Under the pieces are notes generated by a model that was not told the DNA's origin, searched no databases, and was given only the letters and a program-made list of their open reading frames with translations. From Promerops cafer (taxonomy: Eukaryota; Chordata; Aves; Passeriformes; Nectariniidae): a stretch of DNA of 64,000 bases. Position numbers and translations under genes: made by a program. Location of the stretch: the NCBI GenBank assembly GCA_013398275.1, contig VZSE01006255.1:124001-188000 (forward strand). The letters are read 5' to 3'. Positions 21,681 through 34,445 of the stretch are shown piece by piece. The number at the start of each line of letters is the position of its first letter. Position 1 is the first letter of the stretch.

Positions 21681-23085
21681 CTTCCAATCCTTCACTGCAA
21701 GGCTGTGAACAGCAGGGTCTCCAGTCCTATCTGCAATGACCTCTAGAGCACCTAAAGCAAAGAGGTTTGGGCCTTATCAAATTAATTTTCTTGTTCACAG
21801 CAACCATGACTTCACACTGGAGAAAATATAAAGTGGCAAAGAACAAAACTGCCAGGCTTGAGTGTTTCTCTAAGGCTTTCCAGGGCTGTGGGTGCAGTAT
21901 TAACTCCCAAGGAATCCACAGGGATGAATCCACACCTGCACAGCACCTACACCTGCTGTGGCAAACACTCTCATGACACTGTGGTTTCTCCATCCAAACC
22001 ATGACTCCAGCAGCCCAGCTTTGGCTGGAAAATAAAAAAACAGCCAGACTCACCTCCTCCCACCTCTTCTACTTAAACTATCTCTGAACTGACAACCCAA
22101 ATGCATTCATGACCACTTCACCCTCATCTGTTCCTGTAAAAATCTTGTCCATGAGCTTACCTAGCACTTTTCTCTCCCAGGCACTCATTCACTAATGTAT
22201 TTATGGGGGGAAAAGAATCCTATTCAGTCCTCATTTTGCAAGCTGAGCTCTGCTTACAAGACAGATCCTCCTTTCCCCAAGCATAACAGCCCTCCTGGGG
22301 AGGGCTGCACTTACCTACTTTGATTCAAACACCCAGAGCACCCAGGGGTGAGCAGGCACCCAGGTAATGGCCCACGGGCACACAAGGCTGACCCTGCCCC
22401 TCTCCAGTGCTCAGCAGTTACAGGCTGGAGACAAACCACTGCCTTTGGTGAGTGGCTAACTCTCTTCAGCCCCACCATGTGAGGGGGTGAACAGTGGTGG
22501 CAAAACATCTCCCTTTAGGGGTCCCAGCTGAGACAGAGCATGGAAGTGGTCCAGGGGAGCTTGAACTGTGCCGTGGCCACTGCAGGACAACTCCCACCCA
22601 CCTGGTATTGCCACACTCAGACCCCTCTGACCCAACCACTGTCCCACCACTCCATAGAAACCACCCAAAAGTCCTGTGCAGGCTCAGCCAGCTGGCCAAA
22701 CACATCTCAAGGTGTTTGGAAAAGGGATGGAGAACAGCAGAGGAAGGTCTCTGACACCCTAAAGCTCCCCTTTTCTGGTTCTTTCTGATAATCTCAGGGA
22801 AAAAACGTGGGCGTGAGAGACAGAGAGGCCACCAGGCTGTGGGTGCTCCCTGAGGTGCAGCCCCCAACTGAGGGCAGGATTTAGGGAGGCCCAAACCAAA
22901 GGGGGAGAGTTCTCTGCACCCAGCAGGAGCTGGGAGCCATCTGAACAGCAGGATTTACTTACACTTCACCCACAGCGTAGAAAATCTCCGAGCAGAAGAG
23001 GAGCCATATGGAAACGGTTTTGTGACAGGAATTTCAGCTCAATAAATCCATAAATTTGGCCTTATCTTTCTCTGGCATGTTCAAG

Positions 23086-23101
23086 GGTGTGTGTGTGTGT
23101 G
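23086..23101 (+). repeat. Short (GT)n run
   Basis: Eight GT units in the intron between EGF modules 3 and 4. Confidence 0.9.
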
Positions 23102-23632
23102 CTTGTGTTGGGGAATGGGGGGGTTGCCTTCAAAACTGATGAGTATGTTAAGATATACAAGAAAAGAAAAGCAACAATCAAACCCAAAGGTAGCATTGCT
23201 GTTCTGCTTGAAAGAGTGCTTAGGAACCTGAAGGGCAGGATGAATGAATCAGACTGTGATAAGCCAAAAGGAGATCAAGAGAAGACTTTTTAAAAGAATA
23301 AAACATGTAATGCAGGCCAACTCTGTATACAACTTGATGAGCAATATAATGTTAGAATTAAATCACGATTAAGTTCCCAACCTGTGTCATCACCATCATT
23401 GTGCAAGGAACAGCCAGGGATCCACGAGGCCAAAATCTTGTTCAAAGTTGTGGTTCAGAGTGAACTTCACACCTCAAACATGTTATTTTAAAATCCTGTT
23501 AATAAGCAATTCCTAAAGCTGCTTTTGGCAGGCAGGGGGAAATAGGAATGAACACAGTGACCCAAAACACCATCCTGGTGTCTTTTAAATTGCTTTTACT
23601 GTGTGTCTTCAGGCAGGTAGCACAGGACTCAC

Positions 23633-23758
23633 CTTCACAGGACTTGGCATCTGTCTTCAGCTGGTAGCCTGGCTGGCACTGGCACCTGTAGTGGTCCTCA
23701 CTGAGCTGAACACAGTCCTGCTCACAGCCCCCGTTGTTAATGCTGCAGGAATTGACAG
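23633..23758 (-). CDS. MEGF6: MEGF6 exon: EGF module 3 (no DxDE calcium start)
   Basis: A 126-nt phase 1-1 exon encoding a six-cysteine EGF module that begins A-V-N-S-C instead of D-x-D-E-C. The third loop is longer (CVQLSEDHYRC) and lacks the Asn-hydroxylation motif, so this module probably does not bind calcium in the classical way. The acceptor is cttggctccag and the donor is GTGAGT. A variant module with a CVQL loop in this place matches what I recall of mammalian MEGF6. The module ends CQPGYQLKTDAKSCE, a normal EGF C-terminal loop. Confidence 0.93.
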
Positions 23759-24519
23759 CTGGAGCCAAGGAAGCAGTGAAGGAATGCACGTCAACAACCT
23801 GGCAGAACTTATTTCCTACTTTAAATACATAAATGACAGCAAAACCAGGCAAACCTCACTGAACAGCTTTCAGAAATGCACCTGTCCCCACCCCTGAGTG
23901 ACTGCCCTCCCTTGTGCTCACGGAGCCTGGCTGACACAGTGTCCCACAGCAGTGAAATCCTGGTTCCAGGGAGAGGCAGGTGAGATCTGAGGGCTGTAAT
24001 GCTGACTGAAGCACAGCACCCTTTGATCTGACAGCACCAAAGCACTGCCAATCCACCGAGGCAAGGAGGGGGAAAAAGAACAGCCCTGCTGGCACTTGTC
24101 CATTGATTATCTTTTTCTCTCCTTGCTTTCATTGATTAAAAATAGTAATTGTCTTTCAGGCTGATTTCCTCAGCCTCATAAATAAAAAAATTCAAATAAC
24201 AGAAGCCACAAGCCCTGCAGAACAGACTCACACAGCAAACCACAAGAAGCAGAGGGTCCTCTGTACATTTTAAAAGATGCTGCTTCTTTCACCCAAGCAA
24301 ATTAATATTCTTTTTTGTTCAACACATATCCCTGGCCTCTGGAGAAACATTTCCCCTCCTGACAAAACATGTTAACACACACCCACACCTACTCACAGGC
24401 TGCATGTAAAAATCAGAGTGATGGTTTGACGCTGCTATTGTGCTGTGCTGATGGAACTGTGTGTGCACGGCTGCATCGAGACATATTTCCACAGCAGGGA
24501 TGTGCTATGGAGACATTTA

Positions 24520-24742
24520 AATCAGATATTAGGAAGAAATTCTTGACTCTGAGGGTGGGGAAGCCCTGGTACGGGGTGCCCAGAGAAGCTGTGGCTGCCC
24601 CTGGATCTCTGGAAGTGTCCAAGGCCAGGCTGGATGGGGCTTGGAACAACCTGGGGCAGTGAAGGTGTCCCTGCCCATGCCAGGGGTGGGACTGGATGAA
24701 CTTTAGGGTCCCTTCCAACCCAAACCATTCTAGGATTCTGTG
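24520..24742 (+). mobile_element. CR1 LINE fragment (3' end complete)
   Basis: The plus strand contains CAGATATTAGGAAGAAATTC, GAGGGTGGGGAAGCCCTGG, GCCCAGAGAAGCTGTGGCTG, CAAGGCCAGGCTGGATGGGGC and ends CCAACCCAAACCATTCTAGGATTCTGTG. It lies antisense to MEGF6. Confidence 0.95.
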
Positions 24743-25920
24743 TTCTCTATGAGCAGCTGGAAAGACTGTTTGGCCCTTCATGGACTGCACCAAACTCTGA
24801 ACCCAATAAAGTCAGCAAAGAGCTTTGATATTTTTTTATATTTATTTTAGCAATACTCCCATTTCTTCATTTATCTGCAATAGAGATTAGTAAATGTTAA
24901 TTGCAGAACCCGCTACAGGATTCGTTTTACCCTATGCCACCAATTAGCAAACACTGAGTTTGTGCAGTCAAGTATGTGTTAAAAAGGTGAAAAGAAAAGC
25001 AAATTTTTACATTCTCCTGGCTGCACACACAGCAGGAGGCAGGAGGAACCTCACAGCACAGAAACCTGACCCTGCCTTCCCATCTCCACCTGTGCCCACG
25101 AACCTTCTGCCCTGTCAGAGACAGAACCTGAAAGCAGCTTCATGTCTACACAGGAGACAGCAGACCCCATCCACTCTGAGCTTCCAGCTCCCTGCACATT
25201 TGTATCCAAAGACCTGTTTTTCAGCAAGAATATTCAAATAAGATGAAAATATTTCAGAAGACGAAAAACATCTTAAATCCAAGTGACAGAATATACATGT
25301 TGGCTTTTAAAAGTGCCATTTTCTCCCTCCGTTTCTGGGCACGAGCCAATTTGGATGCAAGGGGAGATAAGCAGCAACCTGTCACGAGGAGAGCTGTGGA
25401 GGATTTGCAGGTGGGAGGGGACAGGTGTGAAATCCTGTGCTGGAGGGACCGAGCATCCCAGTTTGGTGTGTGGCTCTGGCAGCAGCCAGGGAGCCAGGGG
25501 TTGCTCTGGAGCAGCCAGGGCAGGTTTGTCACGGCTGCTGCTGAGGCACCACGCTGGATCTGTGAGAGGAGGTGCCAGACTGAAGGGGAAGAGCCTCCAG
25601 GGCCAGGACAGGATGGATTGTGCTCGTGGCTGCCAGGCGCCAGCAGCACGTCTGTCATCAGAGAAAGGGAGAGACTTGGCACCTCAGGGGTCTGACTCCA
25701 GCTGTCACTGAGGGGCTTGTGGCTGGAGGGCTGAGCACCTCCACAGGCAGAAATGTGGCCTGACATCCACTTTCAATGATTTAATCTTGAAATTTGGTAG
25801 AAACCCAGCCCTGATGTGGATTCCAGACAGGCTGGGGATGATTCCAGGTGATGCCAAGAGAGGGAGGGGGCATCTGGGTAGGGGGACAGTGGTGGGAGAC
25901 ACCAGGTGAGAAAAACAAGG

Positions 25921-26222
25921 ATCACAGAATCACAGAATGGTTTGGGTTCATCTTAAAGATGATCTCATTCCACCCCCTGCCATGGGCAGGACACCTTCCA
26001 CCATCCCAGGCTGCTCCAAGCCCCATCCAGCCTGGCCTTGGACACTTCCAGGGATCCAGGGGCAGCCACAGCTGCTCTGGGCACCCTGCGCCAGGGCCTG
26101 CCCACCCTCACAGGGAACAATTCCTTCCCAATATCCAATCTAACCCTGATTTCTGTCAATTCAAAGCCTTTCTGCCTTGTCCTGTCACACTATGTCCTTG
26201 CAAAAACTCCTCTTCTTGTAGG
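25921..26222 (-). mobile_element. CR1 LINE fragment
   Basis: It begins on the plus strand with atcacagaatcacagaatgg (two copies of the terminal octamer) and includes CCCTGCCATGGGCAGG, CTGCTCCAAGCCCCATCCAGCC, GCCACAGCTGCTCTGGGCACCC and CACAGGGAACAATTCC. About 11 bases are missing after GGTTTGGGTT compared with the other copies. Confidence 0.95.
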
Positions 26223-29200
26223 CCCCTGATCTGACAACAGTTAAGAAATACACATTTCTCAATTATACCCATTATTTTTTATAATGAAGGTGATATTTTT
26301 ACAAAGAGCTGGGTCTGAAGCCATGTTTAGATACATGCATAGCAGCCATGGGGTTAGAACATGCAACCTCTTCCAACTTGTGCTTTCCATCACCTGAAAT
26401 CCAACCTTGGCAGTGACAAGAAATGTAACTTCAGACATACAGGGCTTATATTTATGTTGGGAAACATAGATTATAGAGCTGTAGAGATATTTTCTTTGTT
26501 ACTTTCTCTATTAAGAGCCTTAGTGTGCTAAATCTCCATAAAAATCTGCACTTCAACAGCTTCTCCACGTAAAGCACACATCAAAGGTAACAGCTGGCAC
26601 CAGAGATGAATCAGGGTCTAATGGCTGTGCCCTGTTTTCACTTCTAGGAGTTCAAACAGGAATAAATTCCACTGAAGACAATGAATCTACAACAACCCAA
26701 ACCCACAGCCTGATACTACAATAAACATGTTCTTTCTGAGTTTCAGCTTTTCAGATACCAGCTGGTTAAACTCCAGTGAAGTCAAATTTATTGCATTAAC
26801 ATAATCAAGGCATTGCGAACAAAACAAACAAAAAAGTTGGACAGGGTTGCAGTGAATATTTGGTCTGGCACGTGTATTTATAAATTAATTCAATGCTGAG
26901 CAAAATTTGTAGGACCAAAAAGCTGAAGGAAGAAAAGGAGCATTGAAAGAGATGGGATTTTATCATGGCACGAAGTATTGGATAACATCAGAGGATTCAG
27001 GAATTAAATAGTTTACTTTCACACAGTGGTCAGCACTGAAAAAGGCAACTTCACTCTGGAGATTTTTGGGTCTGAGCAGAGTATGGGTATTCTGCCTTGA
27101 AGTATCAGCAGAAGTTTCCAATGAGAGCAGGAAGAATGACAAAAGCAGATTTCCCCTCTCCATGCATTTTAAGGCTCATACTGGCAGTGGAGGGATGGAC
27201 CACCAGCAACTAGCCAGGGTCCCAAACACTCTGTGATGAGGTGGCAGGAGGACCAGACTCACTGGAAAACTTGTGACAGAAGTTCAGTAATATTCCATGA
27301 ATCACATGAGAAAGTATCTTATCCCTGGGTTTTGAGCCCTCAGATGTAGGCTGAATATCTTTCAAGATGATAGATCCACTTCCTTATGTATGGGAGATTT
27401 CCAAGCCATCCAGGCTGCAAAATCTGCTTCCCCTCAAATGATTTTGGCACTTTTGTTCCCACAAACACAGGGCTGCCAAAAAAGAAAAGGAAGACGTGGA
27501 AAGAATGAACATAACAGCGATCTGGGCTGGGCTCCTCTGAAAAGCCTGTCTAAAGGGACTCTTGTTTCTTATTTCTGCAGCTGAGATAATCACCTTCCAT
27601 AAACAGCTCAGTGCCAGAATGTGGTCCCTTTTCATTCTCAGCATGCAGGAGAGATCGTTTCATGCCCTGAAGTACCCATGGAAGAAATACCATTGCTAAT
27701 CCAAGCCTGTTTGAAATGCTGGATGTTCTGCTTAGCTGCACCAGGTCAAAGGAGAGGTGCATTAGTGGTTTGCTTCTCATCAGATGAGTGATGAAAGCTG
27801 AATGTACAACCTGGTGCTGCACAAGGGGCAAACTCTCCATCCCCAACAAGCAGCTACTGCCCAAATCCTGATCCTAGGCACTCCTGATTTATATGAAAAG
27901 CTTCTCCCTGTCCTCATCAATTAGTAACTGTCTTGTTTTCCAATGCATGAGAGCTTATTATATCCATTTATTTTGGTGTCTTGTCTAAACAGCTGGAACA
28001 GGACTCAATATCCTCCCTCAGTATCGTGTACATCCATTAACATGAGAGCAGAGCTCTCTCAAACTCCTGTCTCTCATCTTAGGATTTATTTTTGTTTCTC
28101 CTTGATAATTTCTGAGATATTGCAAACCCAGCTGATCACGGTATGAAGTATTTTGAATAACTCCTTGAGAATATTTACATTTATGAAATGGAAACTTGTT
28201 CTCTGGTATTGTTCGCAGCTCGGACAAAGCTAAACTGAGCTTTCTGATCATTTGGGGCAAGAGGAAACCTAACTATTTTATGTCCACAGAAAGTTTTACA
28301 TATTACACAAGTAAGTTCATTTAATTGCCATTAACATCTACTTTTTGCCTTTATCACACAGTTCTCTTTCTCTTTTTCCTCCCAAAGTCCCTTTAGTTCC
28401 CTTTTCGTACAAAAATCCCTCTCCACCACAAGTGAGACTATTCAGAGGGAGTAATGTAGCTCAAACAACACATCTTTCACTTCTGGGTCTTCCCTGGTCA
28501 GATCTGATCTGAGGGAGATTATTTTCACTTTTAATTCACAGAAAACCACAATTGCTGCTAGTTAATTATGAACAACTCTGCTTTCACATTTTTTTTTTTC
28601 CTCTCACTATAGTGTTTCCTTGTCCAGTCCTTCACCAACTAAGATCATCAAGAAAAGACTGAGACTCCATGACATTTTTAATTGCAGTTAATTACCAAAA
28701 CACTGAAAGTCTCTGTATGTGATAAGCCCAAAAAACCTAAAAGGGTAAGTTTTAAAATAAAAAAATCCATTATTCCCACAGCTTGAGCACTGGTACCTCC
28801 TGTGTCCTGGTTGCATCAGTGAATGTATTGCTGTGATAACACCAGGAATGACTGATGACATCTCTGGCTGAAGTTGAGCACAACCAAGGGACTTCGTGCA
28901 GGAACTGAGACAATGCCCAAAGTGTGAGTGAACTTATTCTGCAGATGTGGTCTGACTGTTCTTCCCAAATTACCTCAAATCAGGTTTAAAAATTTAAACA
29001 GAAGGTACCCATTTCTTCTTCTCAGATGAAAGAATTTTAATCCTTTCTGTAGAATTCAAAAATTTGACTTTTGTACTGATTTAAATGCAATACAAGAACT
29101 GTGTATTTCATATTATTGTTTTTAACAACACTCAGAATTAACTCTGGTATGCCTTGTTTCAGGCTTTAGAGTCCAGCCTAAGAAACACAGGGTTTATTTC

Positions 29201-29485
29201 TAATTAATCCTCTCCACATTAACAGGCAATGTGTCATGGCTGAGCTCCACGGTGCTCTCACTGACACGAGCACACACAGGGTAACTCCACCCCGTAAATC
29301 ACAATCATTTAGCTTGGAAACAACCTCTAAAATCACCAGGGCACTGCTGGAACATGCAGGGAGATGTGCCACAAAGAAAAAGCACTCAGAATTCAAAAAA
29401 TGTTGTCATTTGAAACGAAGACCCCCCCCGCAAGCTCTTTAATGCCTGCTGCAAAAAAGAATTTTCACCAACATGAGACAGCATT

Positions 29486-29518
29486 AAAAAAAAAAAAAAA
29501 AAACCAGAAAAAAAAAAA
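29486..29518 (+). repeat. Paired poly-A runs
   Basis: Eighteen A, CCAG, twelve A. They lie about 145 bases downstream, in MEGF6 sense, of the exon at 29664-29786. Confidence 0.92.
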
Positions 29519-29663
29519 GAGTACGTTTGGCAATACCTGAATCCTGACAGGCTGTTTGAAGCAGAACAGGTAATGATATTTAGTCAAAACTCAGGCTGGA
29601 GAAGCCTAGGAACCCCTGCACCTGGAGCAAACCCAGCGCGGGCAGGGTGCGAGCGGCTCTTAC

Positions 29664-29786
29664 CCAGGCAGGTGCGCGCGTCGGCGTGGAGCCGGAATCC
29701 CGCCCGGCACTGGCACTGGAAGGAGCCGTGGGTGTTGGCACAGCCCTGCTGGCAGCCTCCGTTCAGCACCTCACACTCATCCACGT
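29664..29786 (-). CDS. MEGF6: MEGF6 exon: calcium-type EGF module 2
   Basis: A 123-nt phase 1-1 exon encoding one complete six-cysteine module that starts D-V-D-E-C and ends RTCL. The stretch C-A-N-T-H-G-S-F-Q-C satisfies the Asn-hydroxylation and calcium-ligand consensus. The acceptor (ctctgcag) and donor (GTAAGA) are both good. It lies between the 19.1-kb and 5.9-kb introns. Base composition is clearly richer in G+C than the flanking intron, as for most exons of this gene. The module type is shared by many extracellular proteins, so the gene assignment rests on the order of neighbouring modules. Confidence 0.94.
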
Positions 29787-30330
29787 CTGCAGAGGGAAGG
29801 GACACGGGGAGGAAGGGTTACAGGAGAGCCCAGCACACAGACCCCGGTTCTCCGGCACATCCGTGACGCAGCCACGGCGCTCGGGCTGGGCTGTTGTTTA
29901 CTTCGTTTTGGCAGCGAAGGAAAGTGGAATTTTATGGTGTTTTTTCAAGTTCTTGCAGGCACTGCCTCTGTAGTCTCTGCTTCTGAAGTTCTGGTTAATT
30001 AGAGTGATTTGTGACACGGCTCTTTCATTGAGGCCAAGAGAAAAATACAGGGAAGAATTAGGGTTAGGTAACACATCTGAGCCTGTAGGAACTGCTGGTC
30101 AAACCCGTGGCTTTTATAAGAACTTGTTGTATGAAGATTTCCTTTTGCATCAGGCCATTAATCCTATTTGTTCTTGGGGGTACCAGCAGGTACAACTGGC
30201 ATGAATGGGAAACAAGACACATTCTCCATCACCATTACATTTTCAACCATGGAAAGCACAGAGAGCTTAAAGAGAACATTTTGGAAGAGTGAGGAATTTG
30301 TGCTACATTTTCTGCATCTCTTGCCATACA

Positions 30331-30476
30331 ATCATAGAATCACAGAATGGTTTGGGCTGGATGGGACCCTAAAGCTCCTTTCATTCCAACCCCCTGGCCA
30401 TGTGCAGGGAAACTTTCCACTAGACCAGGCTGCTCCAAGCTTCATCCAGCCTGGCCTTGGACACTTCCAGGGAGGG
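30331..30476 (-). mobile_element. CR1 LINE fragment (short 3' tail)
   Basis: The plus strand begins atcatagaatcacagaatgg, continues TTTGGGCTGGATGGGACCC and ends CTTGGACACTTCCAGGGAGG. It is strongly truncated and in the same sense as MEGF6. Confidence 0.94.
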
Positions 30477-33400
30477 GGGAAAACACTGTCCTTTGTTCTT
30501 CCTTGTGTTCACTTAAACTTTCTATAGCATCTTCTCAGTCAACCTCCCCAAAAAATGATGTGAGCTCCTGCTGATACCTTTTCCAAAGCTAAGCAGGTAT
30601 CATTCCATATTTCAGGGGATTTTAGAGGATTACATTCGGTCAAATGAAGAGGGAAACAAGCATTAAACCAGCTTGAGAACACTGCTGGAAAGTTTCATCT
30701 GAAAATGATGGACAATGATGGACAAGGATCAAGAAGAGTTTAAGTAAACAGGTGAAGGTCTAAGACAGAATGATAAAACTGAATTTCCAGAAGTACCACA
30801 TAAGCAGTTTTTGCACCTCTTCAGCAATGCTGGGCTACTGTAAATAGCATTTGATTGACATGTTGACACCATTACCTTAAAAATCAACACGGGGTCATTG
30901 GAAATAAGGGTCAATTAGTCCATTCCCTGAAAAAAATTCACCTGGCAGATGTTTGCCTAGATTTTGTCTGTCCTTTCCTTAGCAGTCCCCAGGGATAGCA
31001 ACTCCACCTCCCACCATCTCCCCCAGGGGCCATGCTTGTCCTAAATGATCCCAAATGCCAAAGATATTTTCCTCCCCAAGTCAGGCCTCTATCCTGCAAC
31101 AGACATCTCTAAAGAGCCCCCCTTTCAACACTGAAGCCTCCTGCTGATTTAATTGCTCTTTAGATCATTTTCTGCAACCATCTAATGGGAGGCAAGTCCA
31201 CAACTGCTCCTGTGGGGAAGCAAGTCCACAGTGAAGGAATTTCCCCCCCATATTGCACTTGAGGAACAAGGGGTCTGGCTTTCATATCTTTGCTGTGGTT
31301 GTATCTGTTTTGCATTTAACTTTCATGGTTTACATATTTTTTTAATGCTTTTATGTTTATTCCATTTTAGAAAATCTAATCAAAATTAACTGAAAGGGGA
31401 AGTTTTAAAGAAGACTTGGAAATGCACAACATCCCGTTCCTGAGGAAATGTATTTATGAAGTTAAATTTTAATACTTCACATGTGAATTTCCCTCACCTA
31501 AAATGAAGTCCTGGTGTTGACTGGTGTTTAAATTCAGACCATTTGCTAACATGCACCACCTTTTGATCCTTCTGCTGTATTTGTTTTTTTATTAGACTGT
31601 ATACTACATGTATGTCCTACTGCCCAGAGACATCTGGAATGTGCTTTCTTTTAAACAGAAATTTTGCTTTTTAAAATGTAAACAGTAAACAGAAAACATT
31701 ACTCACCTTGTTGAATTCCATACAGCTAAGAACCAGACTGCTGAAAAGTGCCAGGATGAAATCAAACCCAGGAAACTCTTTGTATGGAGTGTCAGAGAAA
31801 TAAAATAAGCAAAAAGACTCAGAAAAATAGAACAAGGAAGCAGCTGAGCCACACAGTACACCACGTTCTGGTATTTATACCTCAATAAACTCAAACACTG
31901 GGAGCTTCAATATTTTAATTTTATAGGCTACAATCAGCTAGAGAATTTCTCTCATATACCAAACACAGTTTTAAGTTTGGATATTGGCACTTACAAAGGA
32001 GAAAAAATAGTCCAGCTAATAAAAACGAGCTGGGAGTTAGTGGCATTTGTTAGTCTCCATTTGGAGATTTAAAGGAGTGACTTGGTTTATGGGGGAGCTC
32101 TGCACCCAGCAGCAGCTCCTCCCTCAGCAGCATTTCCCTCGTGCAGGCACATCCCAGAGGACCATGAAGCAGTGATATTGCTGGAAGGCAGCACAAATTC
32201 AGTGCAAAATAAAAGATCCTGAAGCACTTGTGCCCAGCAGTGAGACCCAGCCCTAGCCCGAGACGCCCTGCAGCGAGCGGAGGCGAGGCCCAGGAGCTGG
32301 AAATGCAGCTCCACGACGCCACATCACCAGCAAATCTGGTGACAGATGATCCCTTCCAGCCCCAGACTTCCTCTGCAAGATCAATATTTTAAGGATTATA
32401 TGCTGAAAGATTCCTTCACATCCTACAGATAAAATCAAGAGAAATGCAAGGCGCAGTCGCCTTTCCACGGCTCCTCCATGTCAAGGCCAGGAAACAGCTT
32501 TGCCCCCAGTTACAGCAGGAAAATTCCCTCATTATTTTGTCTGGGGAGCAGTCTGCAAAGCAGACACTGATCTAAATGCCTGAACTGCATTTCAAAGTTT
32601 TAGAAGTCTAAACTATTTGGACTTCTACGTTTAAACTGCTGCACTAGTAAAGAACACACAGAGCAGCAAAGCAACAGCTTCTGCTGTTGTAGGTACACAA
32701 GTGGCCAGATTTTTTTTTTTAATTGGGAATAGATATAGAAAGATAAAATGCTTCTAGAATAGCAGATGTATAAAAATACTTAAAAGCATTCTTGAAATAG
32801 AAAGCCCTTCCTTGCAATTCTAGAACATCACAGGATTATGGAAGATTGTATCTGTGATTAAATTTGGATTAGTTTCCAGTGCAGATCTAACTGAAACACC
32901 TTCCTGCTCAAATTTCTATAGTTACAACTTGGGATGCTTATCTGAATAACCTGAATTTCAAGCCACTTATGGCTTGCTTATCACAAGTCAGACTGTGATG
33001 AAAGCAACTGCATCCCCACAAGACAGAGGGAGAGCAGTCCATGGAGACAAGAAGGAAGATGAGAGCTGTGTGCTGTCCCCAGGCTGTCCTGCTGAGGAGA
33101 TTACACTGCTGGGTGAACAAAGCAGAGGTGGTGTGTGGATATTCTCCTTCTCACCTTCAGAACATTTCAGAGATGCTTTACAGGGGAATTCCCCACTGAA
33201 GGTACCTTCCTGTGTCCTGGTTTATTCACTTTTCACTGGGAATTACCTAATTCTTAGCCATACAAACCAAAGCCTGTGTGTTTCCAAGATGTAAAATATT
33301 TTAGCCACCATGTTATACATCTTTTTTAGCTCTTCATGCTCCTGAGGGCTGTGCACTTGGACTGACCCTTCCTCCATCCCAACACCTCAAGTTCCAAACA

Positions 33401-34239
33401 CAATAAAAGAGGATGTGATGTACAAATGCCCAACCCAGTGCCAGCACTGTGCCCTTTCCAAGGGCAGATCCTACAGGTGAAGTTTCAGATTGTGAAATCC
33501 TCCACACCCCTGAGGGCCCTGCTAATTGCCAAGGAGGTTGGTCCCTAATTGATTTGATTAACCACATTGACAAAAGTCCATTTGCCCTGCCCAAAACCTG
33601 TTTCAGTACAGAGCTGTGTGACTGCTTGTTTGGAATTCAGGATCGTCACATTAGCAGCTTTTTTCATATCATTATTAAAATGCTGAGGAACAGCTATGAT
33701 CAATCAGTTTGTCAAAACTACACAGAGAGCAGTTATAAACATGGATAATTAGTGAGCCTGCAATCATGGTTTTTATAAAGGAAGAAAGAAAGCAAGATCC
33801 TGCCAGATCAATTCCCTACCAACAGAAAGCTTTGCTTTTTAGACCACTCAGAAATGCAAACAAGATACAGAACTGAACTCCAAAAAAAAGAAGAACAGAA
33901 GGATAACAAGCCTCCATTTTGAGAATCCTGGATGGAGGAGCGATGATGTGCCAAAGGTATCCCAAGGATGGGATTCTCACTGAGGAAGATGCTGCCAAAA
34001 GCTCCACGTGACACAGGGTGACAGCAAGGTTTGCCTCTTGAGGAGCTTCCCCCAGCCAGTGGCACTTCTTGAGGGTGACAAATGAACAGGCTTTCCCTCC
34101 CTTGACTATCAGAACTTGCAGACTGAGAACTGTTCAGGGTCAGTATTTTCTGAGAGATAAGCAAACAAAAAACTTCCTAGTGCACAGGCACTGATGGAGA
34201 AAGAAACCAGACCTGAACAGCACCAACCTCATCATTTAG

Positions 34240-34445
34240 AAGAGATATTAGGAAAAATTTTGTCCTGGAAGAGGTTGTAAAGCATTGGAACAGGCTGCTG
34301 GGGCAGTGATGGAAATGTCACCATCCCTGGAAGTGAGGATGTGGCACTTGAGGACAAGGTTTAAATGGTGACCACAGTGGTGGTGCTGGGCTGACTGCTG
34401 GACTTCATCTTGAAAGTCTTTTCCAACCTTAATGGTTGTATGATT
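34240..34445 (+). mobile_element. CR1 LINE fragment
   Basis: The plus strand shows GAGATATTAGGAAAAATTTTG, AAGCATTGGAACAGGCTGCTGGGGC, CACCATCCCTGGAAGTGAGGATGTGGCAC, AGTCTTTTCCAACCTTAATGG. It belongs to the subfamily with 'gatgtggcacttgaggaca' and is antisense to MEGF6. Several substitutions suggest an older copy. Confidence 0.92.

Larger units (their letters stand above)
19420..23632 (-). other. Intron between EGF modules 3 and 4
   Basis: A 4,213-nt phase-1 intron. It contains an interrupted poly-A run at 20786-20813, a CR1 tail at 21530-21680 and a short (GT)n at 23086-23101. Open frames of up to 142 codons around 22.5-22.9 kb show no domain and no splice support. Confidence 0.85.
23759..29663 (-). 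other. Intron between EGF modules 2 and 3
   Basis: A 5,905-nt phase-1 intron. It holds two CR1 copies in opposite orientations (24520-24742 and 25921-26222) and two A-runs at 29486-29518. A G+C-rich stretch at 25380-25760 gives long open frames on both strands without recognisable domains. The remaining sequence is unique and A+T-rich. Confidence 0.85.

Noticed and set aside
22466..22894. 142-codon minus-strand open frame
   Set aside because: No recognisable domain, no EGF cysteine spacing, no splice sites in phase 1 and no start context. Treated as chance in G+C-rich intron.
25254..25766. Long open frames on both strands (170, 150 and 142 codons)
   Set aside because: Overlapping frames on opposite strands, low-complexity composition and no family resemblance indicate absence of stops by base composition, not a gene.
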